Part shown: positions 24,507-33,227 of the stretch, piece after piece | Layout: every line of letters starts with the position of its first letter | How positions within the stretch are numbered: position 1 is the stretch's first letter | Source of the DNA: Sphingobacteriaceae bacterium | Lineage (GTDB): Bacteria; Bacteroidota; Bacteroidia; B-17B0; Aurantibacillaceae | Length of the DNA: 64,000 bases | NCBI GenBank assembly: GCA_016715905.1 | Contig: JADJXI010000020.1 | Span: forward strand, 310,001 to 374,000 | Reading direction: 5' to 3' | Translations under genes and position numbers: made by a program | The notes under the pieces: model-generated | Databases searched by the model: none | What the model was told of the DNA's origin: nothing | The model's input: the letters and a program-made list of their open reading frames with translations, nothing else

Positions 24507-25553
24507 TTACTTATTTAATAATGCATTCCAACCTTGTGCTTTAAGTTCATGTACGCTTCCGTCTTTGGCCACCATTAGCATACCCTTTTCTTTATTGGTA
24601 ATATGCCCAATTATGGTAAAATCCGGTAAATTTTTTATTTTATCATATTCTTGCATGTCAATGGTGAAAAGCAATTCATAATCTTCGCCTCCACTTAATG
24701 CGCAAACCGTTGGGTCTAAATTAAATTCACGGGCGGTATCATAGGTTTGGGGGTCGATTGGAATTTTTTCTTCGTACAATTCCACACCGCAATTGGATTG
24801 AGTACATAAATGAAGAATTTCAGACGACAAGCCATCGCTGATATCAATCATTGCCGTTGGTTTAATATTTAACTGTTTCAGTAAAGCAACAATATCTTTT
24901 CTGGCTTCCGGCTTCAACTGTCTTTCTAAAATATAATCTTTACCGCTTAGGTCGGGTTGCACACCCGGACTATCTTTAAAAACCGCTTTCTCTCTTTCTA
25001 ATATTTGTAAACCCATGTATGCTCCTCCCAAATCTCCACTCACACATAATAAATTTTTTTCAAGCGCTCCGTTTCTATAGGTGATTTCTTCTTTTTTTGC
25101 GGTGCCTATTGCGGTTATACTTATTGTTAATCCACTAACGCTGCTTGTAGTATCTCCGCCTATCAAATCAACATTATATTTTTCACAAGCTAATAACATG
25201 CCGGCATATAATTCTTCAACAGCCTCTAAACTAAAACGATTGGAGATTGCGAACGAAACGGTAATCTGTTTCGGCTCTGCATTCATGGCATAAACATCAC
25301 TTAAATTCACCACAATGGCTTTATAACCCAAGTGTTTTAATGGTACATAAGTTAAATCAAAATGAACGCCTTCGGTTAACAAGTCGGTGGTTACTATAGT
25401 TTGAAAACCGTTATGATCAATTACCGCGGCATCATCTCCAACGCCTTTTACGGTTGACGCATGATGTAATTTAATATTTTTAGTGAGATGCTCAATAAGT
25501 CCGAATTCGCCTAATTGCGATAATTCTGTTCTGTTGGTGTTTTCAAATTCCAT
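24507..25553 (-). CDS. thiL: Thiamine-monophosphate kinase
   Basis: ThiL phosphorylates thiamine monophosphate to thiamine diphosphate, the final step of cofactor synthesis and the source of the cofactor for Dxs in this window. The 348 residues contain the AIR synthase-like architecture: VGDDAAVID near 37-45, TTDLLTEGVHFD near 55-66 (metal and nucleotide ligands), NLSDVYAM, GGDTTSS near 137-143, AMIDISDGLSSE near 232-243, and ALSGGEDYELLFTI near 285-298. The start codon shares its last base with the folB stop codon region, so the two are translationally coupled. Confidence 0.96.
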   Translation of the reverse strand: MEFENTNRTELSQLGEFGLIEHLTKNIKLHHASTVKGVGDDAAVIDHNGFQTIVTTDLLTEGVHFDLTYVPLKHLGYKAIVVNLSDVYAMNAEPKQITVSFAISNRFSLEAVEELYAGMLLACEKYNVDLIGGDTTSSVSGLTISITAIGTAKKEEITYRNGALEKNLLCVSGDLGGAYMGLQILEREKAVFKDSPGVQPDLSGKDYILERQLKPEARKDIVALLKQLNIKPTAMIDISDGLSSEILHLCTQSNCGVELYEEKIPIDPQTYDTAREFNLDPTVCALSGGEDYELLFTIDMQEYDKIKNLPDFTIIGHITNKEKGMLMVAKDGSVHELKAQGWNALLNK

Positions 25554-25906
25554 TAATCAATAATTTCTATGCTGGATGAATCTACAGCACCGTTAACCGG
25601 TGGTAATAGTTTAGCTAATTTAAGATGAATTTTTTTGGCTTCCGGAAATTTTTTGCGAAGCGATTTAAAAATCCGCAAACCCACATGCTCAATTAATTTG
25701 CTACGAATAGCCATTTCGGCCTTACATATTTCAAATACTTCACAATAATCTATGGTTTTTTTTAAATCATCGCTTTCTGCAGCTTGTGTAAAGTCTGTTT
25801 CAAAACTTACATGTATAATATAATCACAGCCAATTTTTTCTTCTTCCGGTAAGCAACCGTGGAAAGCGTACAGCCTTATTCCTTCAATATTTATTTTGTG
25901 TTGCAT
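25553..25906 (-). CDS. folB: Dihydroneopterin aldolase
   Basis: FolB converts 7,8-dihydroneopterin to 6-hydroxymethyl-7,8-dihydropterin and glycolaldehyde in folate synthesis. The 117 residues fit the family length and show IEGIRLYAFHGCLPEEEKIG (active-site Tyr and the conserved HG), the TIDYCEVFEIC segment, LIEHVGLRIF with the substrate-binding Glu-His region, and a C-terminal KLAKLLPPVNGAVDS with the catalytic-lysine segment. It is coupled by one-base overlaps to the TonB-type receptor upstream and thiL downstream, so two cofactor genes share a transcript with an outer-membrane protein. Confidence 0.95.
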   Translation of the reverse strand: MQHKINIEGIRLYAFHGCLPEEEKIGCDYIIHVSFETDFTQAAESDDLKKTIDYCEVFEICKAEMAIRSKLIEHVGLRIFKSLRKKFPEAKKIHLKLAKLLPPVNGAVDSSSIEIID

Positions 25907-28443
25907 TACTTTCCGAAATCAAGTCCGTCTTGGTTACCCTGATTATTATCCATTCCCTTCATTTGTTTGGCTTTTTTGAAAATTGAGGCATCCATTTTAC
26001 CAAAAATGTAAGTAACAGTAAATTTAAAGAAACGCGACTCTCTTCTTCTGGACAAATCCTGAATGTAGTATGGTGTTTCGTAATGTGCACCCATAGCACG
26101 CGTGTTCATCACATCGCTCACAGTAGCGTTTAGTATCCATTTAAATCCAAACATTTTATTTACCGAAACATCAAATCCATAAACTTGATTACTTGCTCCC
26201 AACAATATTATTCGCGGTGATTCATAACTTCCGTTTACTTGTAAAGTGATTTGTTTTGGGAATTTGTACGAGATAGTGCTTTTAGCATTGTATGCATAAC
26301 CTTCAGTGGTTACTTCAGGCTCTGTAGCAACTACTTTACCTTTAAGGAAAATATAATAAATATTAGCATTCAACATAAAGTCTAAGTTTTTAACTAAGGT
26401 GTATTTCACAGTATGTTCCATTCCGTATTTAATACTATTATCACCATTCACTGTAGTATTCACCAAAACATTTGGATCAGAAAGTGAAGGGTAAGCCACA
26501 TCCGTTATAGGTTGTTCTTCGTATCTGAAATAACCGGAGCCTAAATAACTCCCTTTGCCAAATATTTTATTGTAGTTTAGTTCTGAAATATTTCTGAATT
26601 CGGGTTTTAACTCCGGATTTCCAATTCTGTAATTCAAACGATCGGCAAACATCACTACCGGCATTAACTGAAAAAAGTTTGGTCTTTGAATTTTCCGACT
26701 AAAATTTAATTGCCATTCATTTCCTTTTGTCATTTTCTTAGAAAAATATATGCCTGGGAAAATTGAATTTAAGAGATCATTTCCTGAGGAAGGATAATTG
26801 TATGAGAATGATTGATTTTTATTGGCTATAGTTCCGGAATAATAAGAGGATTCAAAACGCAAACCGGCCTGATAAAAAAGTGAACCGGTTACTTTACCGT
26901 TTAAATTTACGTAGGCCGCATTCACCATATCATCAATTCTGTAATCATTGCTCATGATACTATCAAAAGTATAAATATCTTCTGTATTCACAGCGCTGCT
27001 TGTGGTATTGCTGGCAACGGATCTTTTTGCGGTGGATTTCATACCAATTTCCAATTTACTGGTTTCATTTAAGGGGTCAACATAATCTATTTGAAAATTA
27101 TATTGATCGGCATAATTGGTGGCATTATTTTTTTGAAAAGTTGTAGGTATGTTTAAGGTGCCGGATGAAAGATAATTATAAGAAGAAAAATGATAATTAT
27201 TGCCGGAGTTCGTGTGGTTCAGACTTAAATCGGTTGTAATTTCTTTTCCGGCTTTTGGCCAAGTTTTTTTATGCATGATTTGTCCGTTGTAATTTTGAAA
27301 AGTTGCATTTTGTAAGTTAATGCGGTTACCATAAAGTAAACTAGATTGCGATGCGTCAAGGATATCAAAATTCTGATGATCAATTGTTCTGAAATCACCT
27401 GACATCAACATGCCTGAAAAAGTTAAAGTATTGCGGTTATTAATACTATAGTCGATCCCTAAACGACCAAAATTAAAAATCATACGGAAGTTAGCATCGT
27501 TGTTTTGATTAAAGTACCCGGTTGAATTTCCGGAAGAATCAAATTGTTGACGATTGGTGAAGCCCTGCGTTAAATTAATAGATTGATTGTAGTTATACAT
27601 CAACGAATAATTCCACTTTCCTTCCTTTACATTAATATTGGCCATACCGCCATATCGGTCGCCCGTTCCAGCATAGGCCATAATCATTCCGTTATATCCG
27701 GGTTTTAAATTCTTTTTCATTACAATATTTAATATCCCGCCGCTGGCACTGGCATCGTATTTAACCGAAGGGTTTGTGATTACTTCAATACGGTCTATCT
27801 GATCTGCCGGAATTTGTTGTAATGTGAGATTTGAAGGACGGCCGTCTACAAAAATTGTAGGGCTTTGATTTCTTAATTGTGCATTACCATCAGCATCTAC
27901 CGTTACACCGGGTACATTTTTCATCACATCTACTGCAGAACCACCTCTAACGGAAATATCTTTATCCACGTTGTAAGTGCGCCTGTCAATCGACATTTCC
28001 ACTGTGTTTTTTTCGGCAACTATTTCAACTTCACCTAATAATTTTTCATCCAAACCTAATTTTAAATCACCCAAATCAACTTCAAGTTTATTGGGCATTT
28101 GCAGAAAAAACTTTGTTTCTAAATTTTTGTAACCAATTTGTGTGGCCTTAAATCTAAAGCCGCCCATAGCAGGCAAACCATCTATACTAAATTCCCCATT
28201 CTCTTTAGTTAAAGAACCGCCTAATATACTATCCTTGTTAAACCAAAGTACAACCACGGATGCATACTCTAATGGTTTTTTTGTGGTAGCATCAAATAAT
28301 CTGCCATACACTCTGCCTTTAATGCTTGACATCGCTTTTGCCATATCTTTATTATTCCCGCCAGGAAATTGTGAAAAGCCCATTTTAGGAATAAAACTCA
28401 AAATGAGTAAGTAATAAATATTTTTCAATTGTAAAAGTTTCAA
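25906..28443 (-). CDS. TonB-dependent receptor-like outer-membrane beta-barrel protein
   Basis: An 845-residue outer-membrane protein: signal peptide (about 1-24), a carboxypeptidase-regulatory-like domain (about 38-125; GRVYGRLFDATTKKPLEYASV), a plug domain (about 140-245) with SVRGGSAVDVMKNVPGVTVD, the FVDGRP turn and YDASASGGILNIVMKK, and a long beta-barrel of the OMP_b-brl_3 type. The C-terminus continues beyond the last strand into a Gln/Asn/Gly-rich tail. This class takes up or exports unknown ligands. The start is TTG at 28443 or the second TTG five codons later; no ATG precedes the signal peptide. It heads the folB-thiL operon. No TonB box can be assigned. Confidence 0.85.
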   Translation of the reverse strand: MKLLQLKNIYYLLILSFIPKMGFSQFPGGNNKDMAKAMSSIKGRVYGRLFDATTKKPLEYASVVVLWFNKDSILGGSLTKENGEFSIDGLPAMGGFRFKATQIGYKNLETKFFLQMPNKLEVDLGDLKLGLDEKLLGEVEIVAEKNTVEMSIDRRTYNVDKDISVRGGSAVDVMKNVPGVTVDADGNAQLRNQSPTIFVDGRPSNLTLQQIPADQIDRIEVITNPSVKYDASASGGILNIVMKKNLKPGYNGMIMAYAGTGDRYGGMANINVKEGKWNYSLMYNYNQSINLTQGFTNRQQFDSSGNSTGYFNQNNDANFRMIFNFGRLGIDYSINNRNTLTFSGMLMSGDFRTIDHQNFDILDASQSSLLYGNRINLQNATFQNYNGQIMHKKTWPKAGKEITTDLSLNHTNSGNNYHFSSYNYLSSGTLNIPTTFQKNNATNYADQYNFQIDYVDPLNETSKLEIGMKSTAKRSVASNTTSSAVNTEDIYTFDSIMSNDYRIDDMVNAAYVNLNGKVTGSLFYQAGLRFESSYYSGTIANKNQSFSYNYPSSGNDLLNSIFPGIYFSKKMTKGNEWQLNFSRKIQRPNFFQLMPVVMFADRLNYRIGNPELKPEFRNISELNYNKIFGKGSYLGSGYFRYEEQPITDVAYPSLSDPNVLVNTTVNGDNSIKYGMEHTVKYTLVKNLDFMLNANIYYIFLKGKVVATEPEVTTEGYAYNAKSTISYKFPKQITLQVNGSYESPRIILLGASNQVYGFDVSVNKMFGFKWILNATVSDVMNTRAMGAHYETPYYIQDLSRRRESRFFKFTVTYIFGKMDASIFKKAKQMKGMDNNQGNQDGLDFGK

Positions 28444-28574
28444 ATCGATGGTAAAAATAAACTTACTTGCTCAATAAATATACAGGCATTTTGTTATTGT
28501 TAATGATATTTAACGATTGATTTCGGCAAATCCCCCAAACCACGTTATAAAATACTTTACTTACTGAATATTCT

Positions 28575-28582
28575 TATCTTTG
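28575..28582 (+). promoter_or_regulatory. -7 promoter element of gmk
   Basis: TATCTTTG, exact to TAnnTTTG, with the gmk ATG at 28586 only three bases further. The TTG within the element could be misread as an in-frame start (28580); the promoter reading argues for ATG 28586. No TTG is seen at the -33 distance. Confidence 0.5.
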
Positions 28583-28585
28583 CGT

Positions 28586-29158
28586 ATGAAAGGCGGTAAG
28601 CTAATTATATTTTCTGCACCATCCGGATCCGGAAAAACAACCATAGTTCGCCATTTATTAAGCAAATTTCCGGAAAAAATTGCATTTTCTATTTCTGCCA
28701 CATCCAGAGCTAAAAGAGGAGAAGAAGTGGATGGAAAAGATTATCATTTTTTAAGCGAAGCTGAGTTTAAAAAGCGAGTAAAAAATAATGAGTTTTTAGA
28801 GTGGGAAGAAGTTTATTCCGGTTATTATTACGGTACACTAAAATCGGAAGTAGAACGAATTTGGAATGAGGGAAAAGCTGTAATTTTTGATATTGATGTT
28901 GAGGGAGGATTAAATTTAAAATCCCAGTTTAAACAAAATTCGCTTGCTGTATTTGTGATGCCGCCGAGTATTAAAATATTAGAAGAGCGATTAAGAAGTA
29001 GGCAAACCGACACACCCGATAGCATTGCCAGAAGAATTGCCAAAGCCGAAAAAGAACTAAAAACCGCTGAGTTGTTTGATGTTTTTATTTTAAATGAGAC
29101 GCTGGAAATTGCTTGCGAAAAAGCCGAGAAATTAATTCTTGAGTTTTTGGAAGATTAA
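28586..29158 (+). CDS. gmk: Guanylate kinase
   Basis: Converts GMP and ATP to GDP and ADP in the cytoplasm. About 190 residues with the P-loop SAPSGSGKTT near residues 10-19, the GMP-binding SATSRAKRGEEVDGKDYHFL region near 37-57 and EWEEVYSGYYYGT near 72-84, then IFDIDVEGG near 97-105 and the lid arginines in EERLRSRQTD. Length and motif spacing are typical. The ATG at 28586 is preferred over an in-frame TTG two codons earlier, which belongs to the -7 promoter element. A strong bidirectional terminator separates it from the convergent rpsT. Confidence 0.97.
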   Translation: MKGGKLIIFSAPSGSGKTTIVRHLLSKFPEKIAFSISATSRAKRGEEVDGKDYHFLSEAEFKKRVKNNEFLEWEEVYSGYYYGTLKSEVERIWNEGKAVIFDIDVEGGLNLKSQFKQNSLAVFVMPPSIKILEERLRSRQTDTPDSIARRIAKAEKELKTAELFDVFILNETLEIACEKAEKLILEFLED

Positions 29159-29174
29159 TCGAATGATAGAATAA

Positions 29175-29202
29175 AAAAACCCCGCTCAAAAGCAGGGTTT
29201 TT
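29175..29202. terminator. Bidirectional terminator between gmk and rpsT
   Basis: AAAAACCC-c-GCT pairs with AGC-a-GGGTTTTT around a CAAA loop, with T-rich sequence on one strand and A-rich on the other. It serves gmk on the plus strand and rpsT on the minus strand. Confidence 0.85.
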
Positions 29203-29224
29203 GAATAATTATTTCAATTGAAAA

Positions 29225-29482
29225 TTATTTCTTTAAAGAGGCAACTTTCTTAGATAGTTTTGACTTTAGGTTTGCTGCTTTATTCTTATGAATCACATTC
29301 TTTTTTGCCAATTTATCAAGCATGCTCGAAACTTTAGGTAATAATTCCTTTGCTTCTTTTTCATCACTTGTTCCTCTTAATTTTTTAACCGCGCCGCGTG
29401 CTGTTTTAGCATAATAACGGTTAGATAAACGTTTAGCGTTGTTTGAACGAATGCGCTTGATTGCTGATTTGTGGTTTGCCAT
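29225..29482 (-). CDS. rpsT: 30S ribosomal protein S20
   Basis: Eighty-five-residue S20, a helical bundle that binds 16S rRNA early in small-subunit assembly. The start MANHKSAIKRIRSNNAKR is diagnostic, with later NKAANLKSKLSKK. The frame is open for another 46 codons upstream, but these have no S20 similarity and the family N-terminus fixes the ATG at 29480-29482. A -33/-7 promoter and a perfect palindrome precede it. It is convergent with gmk behind a shared terminator. Confidence 0.97.
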   Translation of the reverse strand: MANHKSAIKRIRSNNAKRLSNRYYAKTARGAVKKLRGTSDEKEAKELLPKVSSMLDKLAKKNVIHKNKAANLKSKLSKKVASLKK

Positions 29483-29502
29483 TGTATAATCTCTAAAATT
29501 TT

Positions 29503-29518
29503 TTCCCAATTTTGGGAA
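29503..29518. promoter_or_regulatory. Perfect palindrome at the predicted rpsT transcription start
   Basis: TTCCCAA, two bases, TTGGGAA. It lies 2 bases beyond the -7 element and 20 bases before the rpsT ATG, so it spans the expected transcription start. It may be an operator, or the 5' end of a leader hairpin for S20 autogenous control, known for S20 in E. coli but by a different structure. Confidence 0.45.
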
Positions 29519-29520
29519 GG

Positions 29521-29549
29521 CAAATATACTAAATTTTTCGAATATCCAA
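29521..29549 (-). promoter_or_regulatory. Promoter of rpsT
   Basis: On the minus strand TTG (29549-29547), 18 bases, then TATATTTG (29528-29521). Both elements fit the Bacteroidota consensus. The leader would be about 30 bases, unlike the near-leaderless genes nearby. Confidence 0.65.
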
Positions 29550-29587
29550 GTGTTAAAAACAAAATGCAAAAAACCCGTAAAATGCTC

Positions 29588-29595
29588 TAATTTTG
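29588..29595 (+). promoter_or_regulatory. -7 promoter element of the OmpA-like gene
   Basis: TAATTTTG matches TAnnTTTG and lies 6 bases before the ATG at 29602. No TTG occurs at the -33 distance. Confidence 0.45.
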
Positions 29596-29601
29596 TAAGA
29601 T

Positions 29602-30681
29602 ATGCGGTTTTTAAGCTCAATAGCCTTCCTTATTTCGAGTATAATGGCATATGGGCAAAACCCATTAAAACCCGCTAAAAACCTGGTTCCGAACGGCAGT
29701 TTTGAGAACTGCCGTAAACCCATTAATAATTTGCGAATGGCTATTCCCTGGAAACCCATGGCATCTGTGGATTATTACCATAAACCGGTTGAAAAAGACA
29801 CCACAGCCCATAAAGGCGCTTATGATGGTAATGCCTACTGTGGTTTACGTTTTCAAAAAAAATATAAAGAATTTATGGAGGTGAAGTTGGTTGAATCCTT
29901 ACACCGGGGTACAATTTATGAAGTTTCTATGCAAGTTCGTTTAGCCTATTGGAGTAATGCCACCTTAAAATCTTTCGGTTTTTTGTTAAGCAAAGGCGGT
30001 TACCATAAACAAGCCGATGCGGTGCGTGGGAATATGGTGGACACTATGGCTAAGAAAAAAGGATTGATGCAGGGTTTCCAATGGTTTACGGTAAGAGGTT
30101 ATTATAAAGCGGATGGTGGAGAAAAATATTTAACGCTTGGCAATTTTGCGCCTGATGTAAAAAAGGATATGATGCGCATGAATATTTTAAAAATGGGATT
30201 TAAGGAAGCTTATTATTTTATTGACGATGTAAATTTAAAAGTACATAAAGAAGATAAGGAAGAAGTAGAAGTGGTGATTGTTGGCCCAACAATAAAGGAA
30301 GAAGACTCAACGCTTGTGGTTAAAAACGATATTCAGGTTGGAGAGAAAGTAGCTTTAAAAAATATTATTTTCGATCATGGTAAGTATTATTTATTGCCTG
30401 AGTCTTATGTTGAATTAAATAAACTGGTGAAGTATCTAATGAAAAATCCGAGTATACAAATTCAAATTAATGGCCATAGCGATAACAGTGGATTGAATTT
30501 TAAGAATCAAAAAATGAGTGAACTTAGAGCGCGTGAAGTGTTTGAATATTTAATTAAAAAAGGAGTTCAAAACAGAATGTATTTTAAAGGTTTTGGAAGT
30601 TCTCAGCCTGTTGCTTCGAATGACACCGATGAAGGGAAAGCACTTAACCGAAGAGTTGAATTTGAAATAATTAAAAAATAA
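29602..30681 (+). CDS. OmpA family envelope protein
   Basis: A 359-residue periplasmic or outer-membrane-associated protein: signal peptide (about 1-18), a beta-rich N-terminal domain (about 25-215) with NLVPNGSFENCRKP and YEVSMQVRLAYWS that resembles a carbohydrate-binding-like jelly roll, and a C-terminal OmpA peptidoglycan-binding domain (about 250-359). The latter shows IIFDHGKYYLLPES, INGHSDNSG, LRAREVFEYLIKKGV and LNRRVEFEI, the usual mDAP/peptidoglycan contact motifs. It probably anchors the envelope to the cell wall. The MFS gene starts four bases after its stop, so the two are likely co-transcribed. Confidence 0.88.
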   Translation: MRFLSSIAFLISSIMAYGQNPLKPAKNLVPNGSFENCRKPINNLRMAIPWKPMASVDYYHKPVEKDTTAHKGAYDGNAYCGLRFQKKYKEFMEVKLVESLHRGTIYEVSMQVRLAYWSNATLKSFGFLLSKGGYHKQADAVRGNMVDTMAKKKGLMQGFQWFTVRGYYKADGGEKYLTLGNFAPDVKKDMMRMNILKMGFKEAYYFIDDVNLKVHKEDKEEVEVVIVGPTIKEEDSTLVVKNDIQVGEKVALKNIIFDHGKYYLLPESYVELNKLVKYLMKNPSIQIQINGHSDNSGLNFKNQKMSELRAREVFEYLIKKGVQNRMYFKGFGSSQPVASNDTDEGKALNRRVEFEIIKK

Positions 30682-30684
30682 AGG

Positions 30685-32007
30685 ATGCAATTAATAAAAA
30701 AAAATGATCCTAAAACAATTCGTGCGTGGGCGTTTTATGATTGGGCAAATTCGGTTTTTCCATTAGTGATCACTTCGGCTATTTTTCCTAATTATTACGA
30801 TTATGTGACCACGCATGATGAGGCTAAAAATTTTATTGGCCATACGGTTTCATTTTTCGGAATGCATTTTGAGAATCAGAATATTTATTCATTTGTTTAT
30901 TCATTCGCACTATTTATGGTGGTTTTGTTAGCGCCAATTTTAAGTGGAATAGCCGATTATTTAGGAAATAAAAAAAGATTTTTGCAGATATTTTGTTACC
31001 TAGGCTCTATTTCCTGTATGTGTTTGTTCTTTTTTTCACGAACAAGCTTAGAGTTGAGTTTTATCCCTTTCATTACCGCAACAATTGGGTTTTGGGGCAG
31101 CTTGGTTTACTATAATTCCTACCTTCCTGAAATTGCTTCAGAAGAAAATCAAGATAGCGTAAGTGCAAAAGGTTTTTCATTAGGATATTTTGGAAGTTCA
31201 TTATTGTTAATTCTTTGTTTAGTGATGATTATGGTGCTTAAAGTTCCGGCTAAGTATAGTTTTTTGTTAGTGGGTTTATGGTGGATGGGCTTTGCTCAAA
31301 TTACATTTAGGGCATTACCTAATAAAAGTCATGCTAACGATATCAGCGATAAAAAAGGATTAATCACCAAAGGATTCAGGGAGTTGAGGGGTGTTGCGCG
31401 TCAAATAAAAGGAATGAAGGCCTTAAAACGTTTTTTGTTCAGTTACTTTTTTTACAACATGGGGGTGCAAACGGTTTTGGTTATGGCCGTACTTTTTGCC
31501 AGAAATGAAATTGATTGGGGTGTTGGAGAGGATGCTGAAAAAGCAAAAACTACTTCCTTAATTGTAAGTATTTTAATTATTCAATTTGTGGGTATTTTGG
31601 GGTCATTTGTTTTTTCAAAAATGTCGGCCGCCATCGGAAATATTAAATCATTAATGTTTGCCATTTCTATTTGGATATTTATTTGCGTTTTCACCTATGC
31701 CATTGTTCGCCTGCCTGTGCATTTTTACATAGTTGCTTTTTTAGTTGGTTTTGTTATGGGAGGTATTCAATCTTTATCAAGAAGCACTTACAGTAAGTTT
31801 ATTCCGGTAACCGAAGACCTCACCAGCTTTTTCAGTTTTTATGATGTAATGGAAAAGGGAGGAATGATTATTGGTACTATTTGTTTTGGAATGATAAGCG
31901 AAATTATGGGCGGCATGCGACCTTCCGTTTTGGCACTCATCGGATTCTTTATTTTAGGATTTGTTGGCTTATTTTTTGTGCCTAAAAAGGCTGAAACTCG
32001 TTTATAA
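30685..32007 (+). CDS. UMF1-family MFS transporter (Atg22-like)
   Basis: A 440-residue integral membrane protein with about 12 predicted helices. The opening RAWAFYDWANSVFPLVI motif and the long central loop (about 205-235) are typical of the UMF1/Atg22-like branch of the major facilitator superfamily. Yeast Atg22 exports amino acids from the vacuole; bacterial substrates are not established. Visible MFS features include SGIADYLGNKKRF near 92-104 and LSRSTYSKFIP near 365-375. It follows the OmpA-like gene by 3 bases with an AAAGG stretch before its ATG, suggesting an ordinary ribosome site. Confidence 0.85.
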   Translation: MQLIKKNDPKTIRAWAFYDWANSVFPLVITSAIFPNYYDYVTTHDEAKNFIGHTVSFFGMHFENQNIYSFVYSFALFMVVLLAPILSGIADYLGNKKRFLQIFCYLGSISCMCLFFFSRTSLELSFIPFITATIGFWGSLVYYNSYLPEIASEENQDSVSAKGFSLGYFGSSLLLILCLVMIMVLKVPAKYSFLLVGLWWMGFAQITFRALPNKSHANDISDKKGLITKGFRELRGVARQIKGMKALKRFLFSYFFYNMGVQTVLVMAVLFARNEIDWGVGEDAEKAKTTSLIVSILIIQFVGILGSFVFSKMSAAIGNIKSLMFAISIWIFICVFTYAIVRLPVHFYIVAFLVGFVMGGIQSLSRSTYSKFIPVTEDLTSFFSFYDVMEKGGMIIGTICFGMISEIMGGMRPSVLALIGFFILGFVGLFFVPKKAETRL

Positions 32008-32021
32008 AATTAAATCGGCAC

Positions 32022-32029
32022 TAATTTTG
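32022..32029 (+). promoter_or_regulatory. -7 promoter element of the VWA gene
   Basis: TAATTTTG, exact to TAnnTTTG and 6 bases before the ATG at 32036. There is no convincing -33 TTG; the upstream bases are the end of the MFS gene. Confidence 0.4.
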
Positions 32030-32035
32030 TAATTT

Positions 32036-33178
32036 ATGGGGGTGAAGAGTTGGATTCATATTTTTTTATTGATTGGTATTCGCTTAAACGCGCAACTTGC
32101 TTTTAATGCATCTCATCTTAAACTGGGAGAAATTAAAGAGGCTTTTGAAATCAGTGGTGACTTAATTTTAAAAAACACAGCCGATAAAAAAATTTATTTA
32201 TTAAGAGCTGATGCGGATAATGGAGTGAAAATATTGGCTTCAAAAAAAACTATATTGCCCGGCGACACCTGTTTGCTGATTATCTCTTTTATTCCAGAGC
32301 ATGAAGGTAAATTCAATAAAAAAATAAAACTAATCAGTAGTGATAAGGCAACTCCTAATATATTAGAAATGAGTGGGGATTTGAAAAGTAAATTAAAAAA
32401 CAATCAACAGGCCTGTTATTATTTTGGGAGCAAAAGAAAAAATAAAACTGAAACGAAAGAAATTTTTATTGCCTCGCGTGACACATTTCAAGTACGAGAT
32501 AACAGCAATCGTATTCCGGATTATGCCGGCACATTTACAGTAAATGGCAAAAGTATAAAAGAAGATTCTAAAATTTCAAATCATGAAAAAATAGTTCCTG
32601 TGGAAAATGAAATGGAATTATCAGGTATACTTTATAAACCTAATAATATTGTTTTTTTGGTGGATGTAAGTAGTTCAATGAAAGATTCTTTAAAACTGCC
32701 TTTGATGAAAGAGGCTTTGTATGTTTTGATAAAAGCACTTAGAGATGTGGACAAGATAACATTTATAACCTATGCTGATTCTGTTCATGTGTTGGCTGAA
32801 TCGATTCCGGGTTCGGCAAAAACGGTATTGAATACTTATGTTAATGGATTAAACGGTCATGGATATACGAAAGGAAGAAAAGCAATTTTTAAAGCACGAG
32901 AGGTTGCCGAGAAACATTTTATAACAGAAGGGAATAATCAAATATTTTTAGCTACAGATGGTATGTTTTATTTTTACGATAAGGATAAACTAGATTGGAA
33001 AAACAGGAATGCAAATAAAAAAATTGTACTAACAACTGTTGCTTTTGGAAATGATAAAAGTGCTTTAAAAAATTTAAAAGAAATAGCACAGGCCAGTGAA
33101 GGTTCATATATCAAAATAAAGGGACGTAAAAATGAAGAAGAACTTTTAGAGGAAGTTAAATTAAGAAGCAAACGTTAA
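32036..33178 (+). CDS. Secreted von Willebrand factor A domain protein
   Basis: A 380-residue exported protein: signal peptide (about 1-19), an Ig-like/DUF1573-type beta-sandwich (about 28-118, LKLGEIKEAFEISGDLIL and PGDTCLLIISFIPEHEG), a linker, and a VWA domain (about 200-380). The MIDAS motif DVSSSM is intact near residue 210, followed by FITYADSVHV and ATDGMFYFYDKD. VWA domains bind proteins in a metal-dependent way; partner and purpose are unknown. The promoter places the mRNA start almost at the ATG. It lies between an MFS transporter and msrB with short gaps but its own -7 element. Confidence 0.78.
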   Translation: MGVKSWIHIFLLIGIRLNAQLAFNASHLKLGEIKEAFEISGDLILKNTADKKIYLLRADADNGVKILASKKTILPGDTCLLIISFIPEHEGKFNKKIKLISSDKATPNILEMSGDLKSKLKNNQQACYYFGSKRKNKTETKEIFIASRDTFQVRDNSNRIPDYAGTFTVNGKSIKEDSKISNHEKIVPVENEMELSGILYKPNNIVFLVDVSSSMKDSLKLPLMKEALYVLIKALRDVDKITFITYADSVHVLAESIPGSAKTVLNTYVNGLNGHGYTKGRKAIFKAREVAEKHFITEGNNQIFLATDGMFYFYDKDKLDWKNRNANKKIVLTTVAFGNDKSALKNLKEIAQASEGSYIKIKGRKNEEELLEEVKLRSKR

Positions 33179-33227
33179 AATTCGTAAAATCCGGTAAGGA
33201 ATATAATATGACCTCGTCTGAAATAGT

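Noticed and set aside
29377..29759. Minus-strand frames extending past rpsT and across the OmpA gene start
   Set aside because: The S20 N-terminus fixes the true start at 29482, and the extension shows no similarity to ribosomal proteins; the other frames are shadows.
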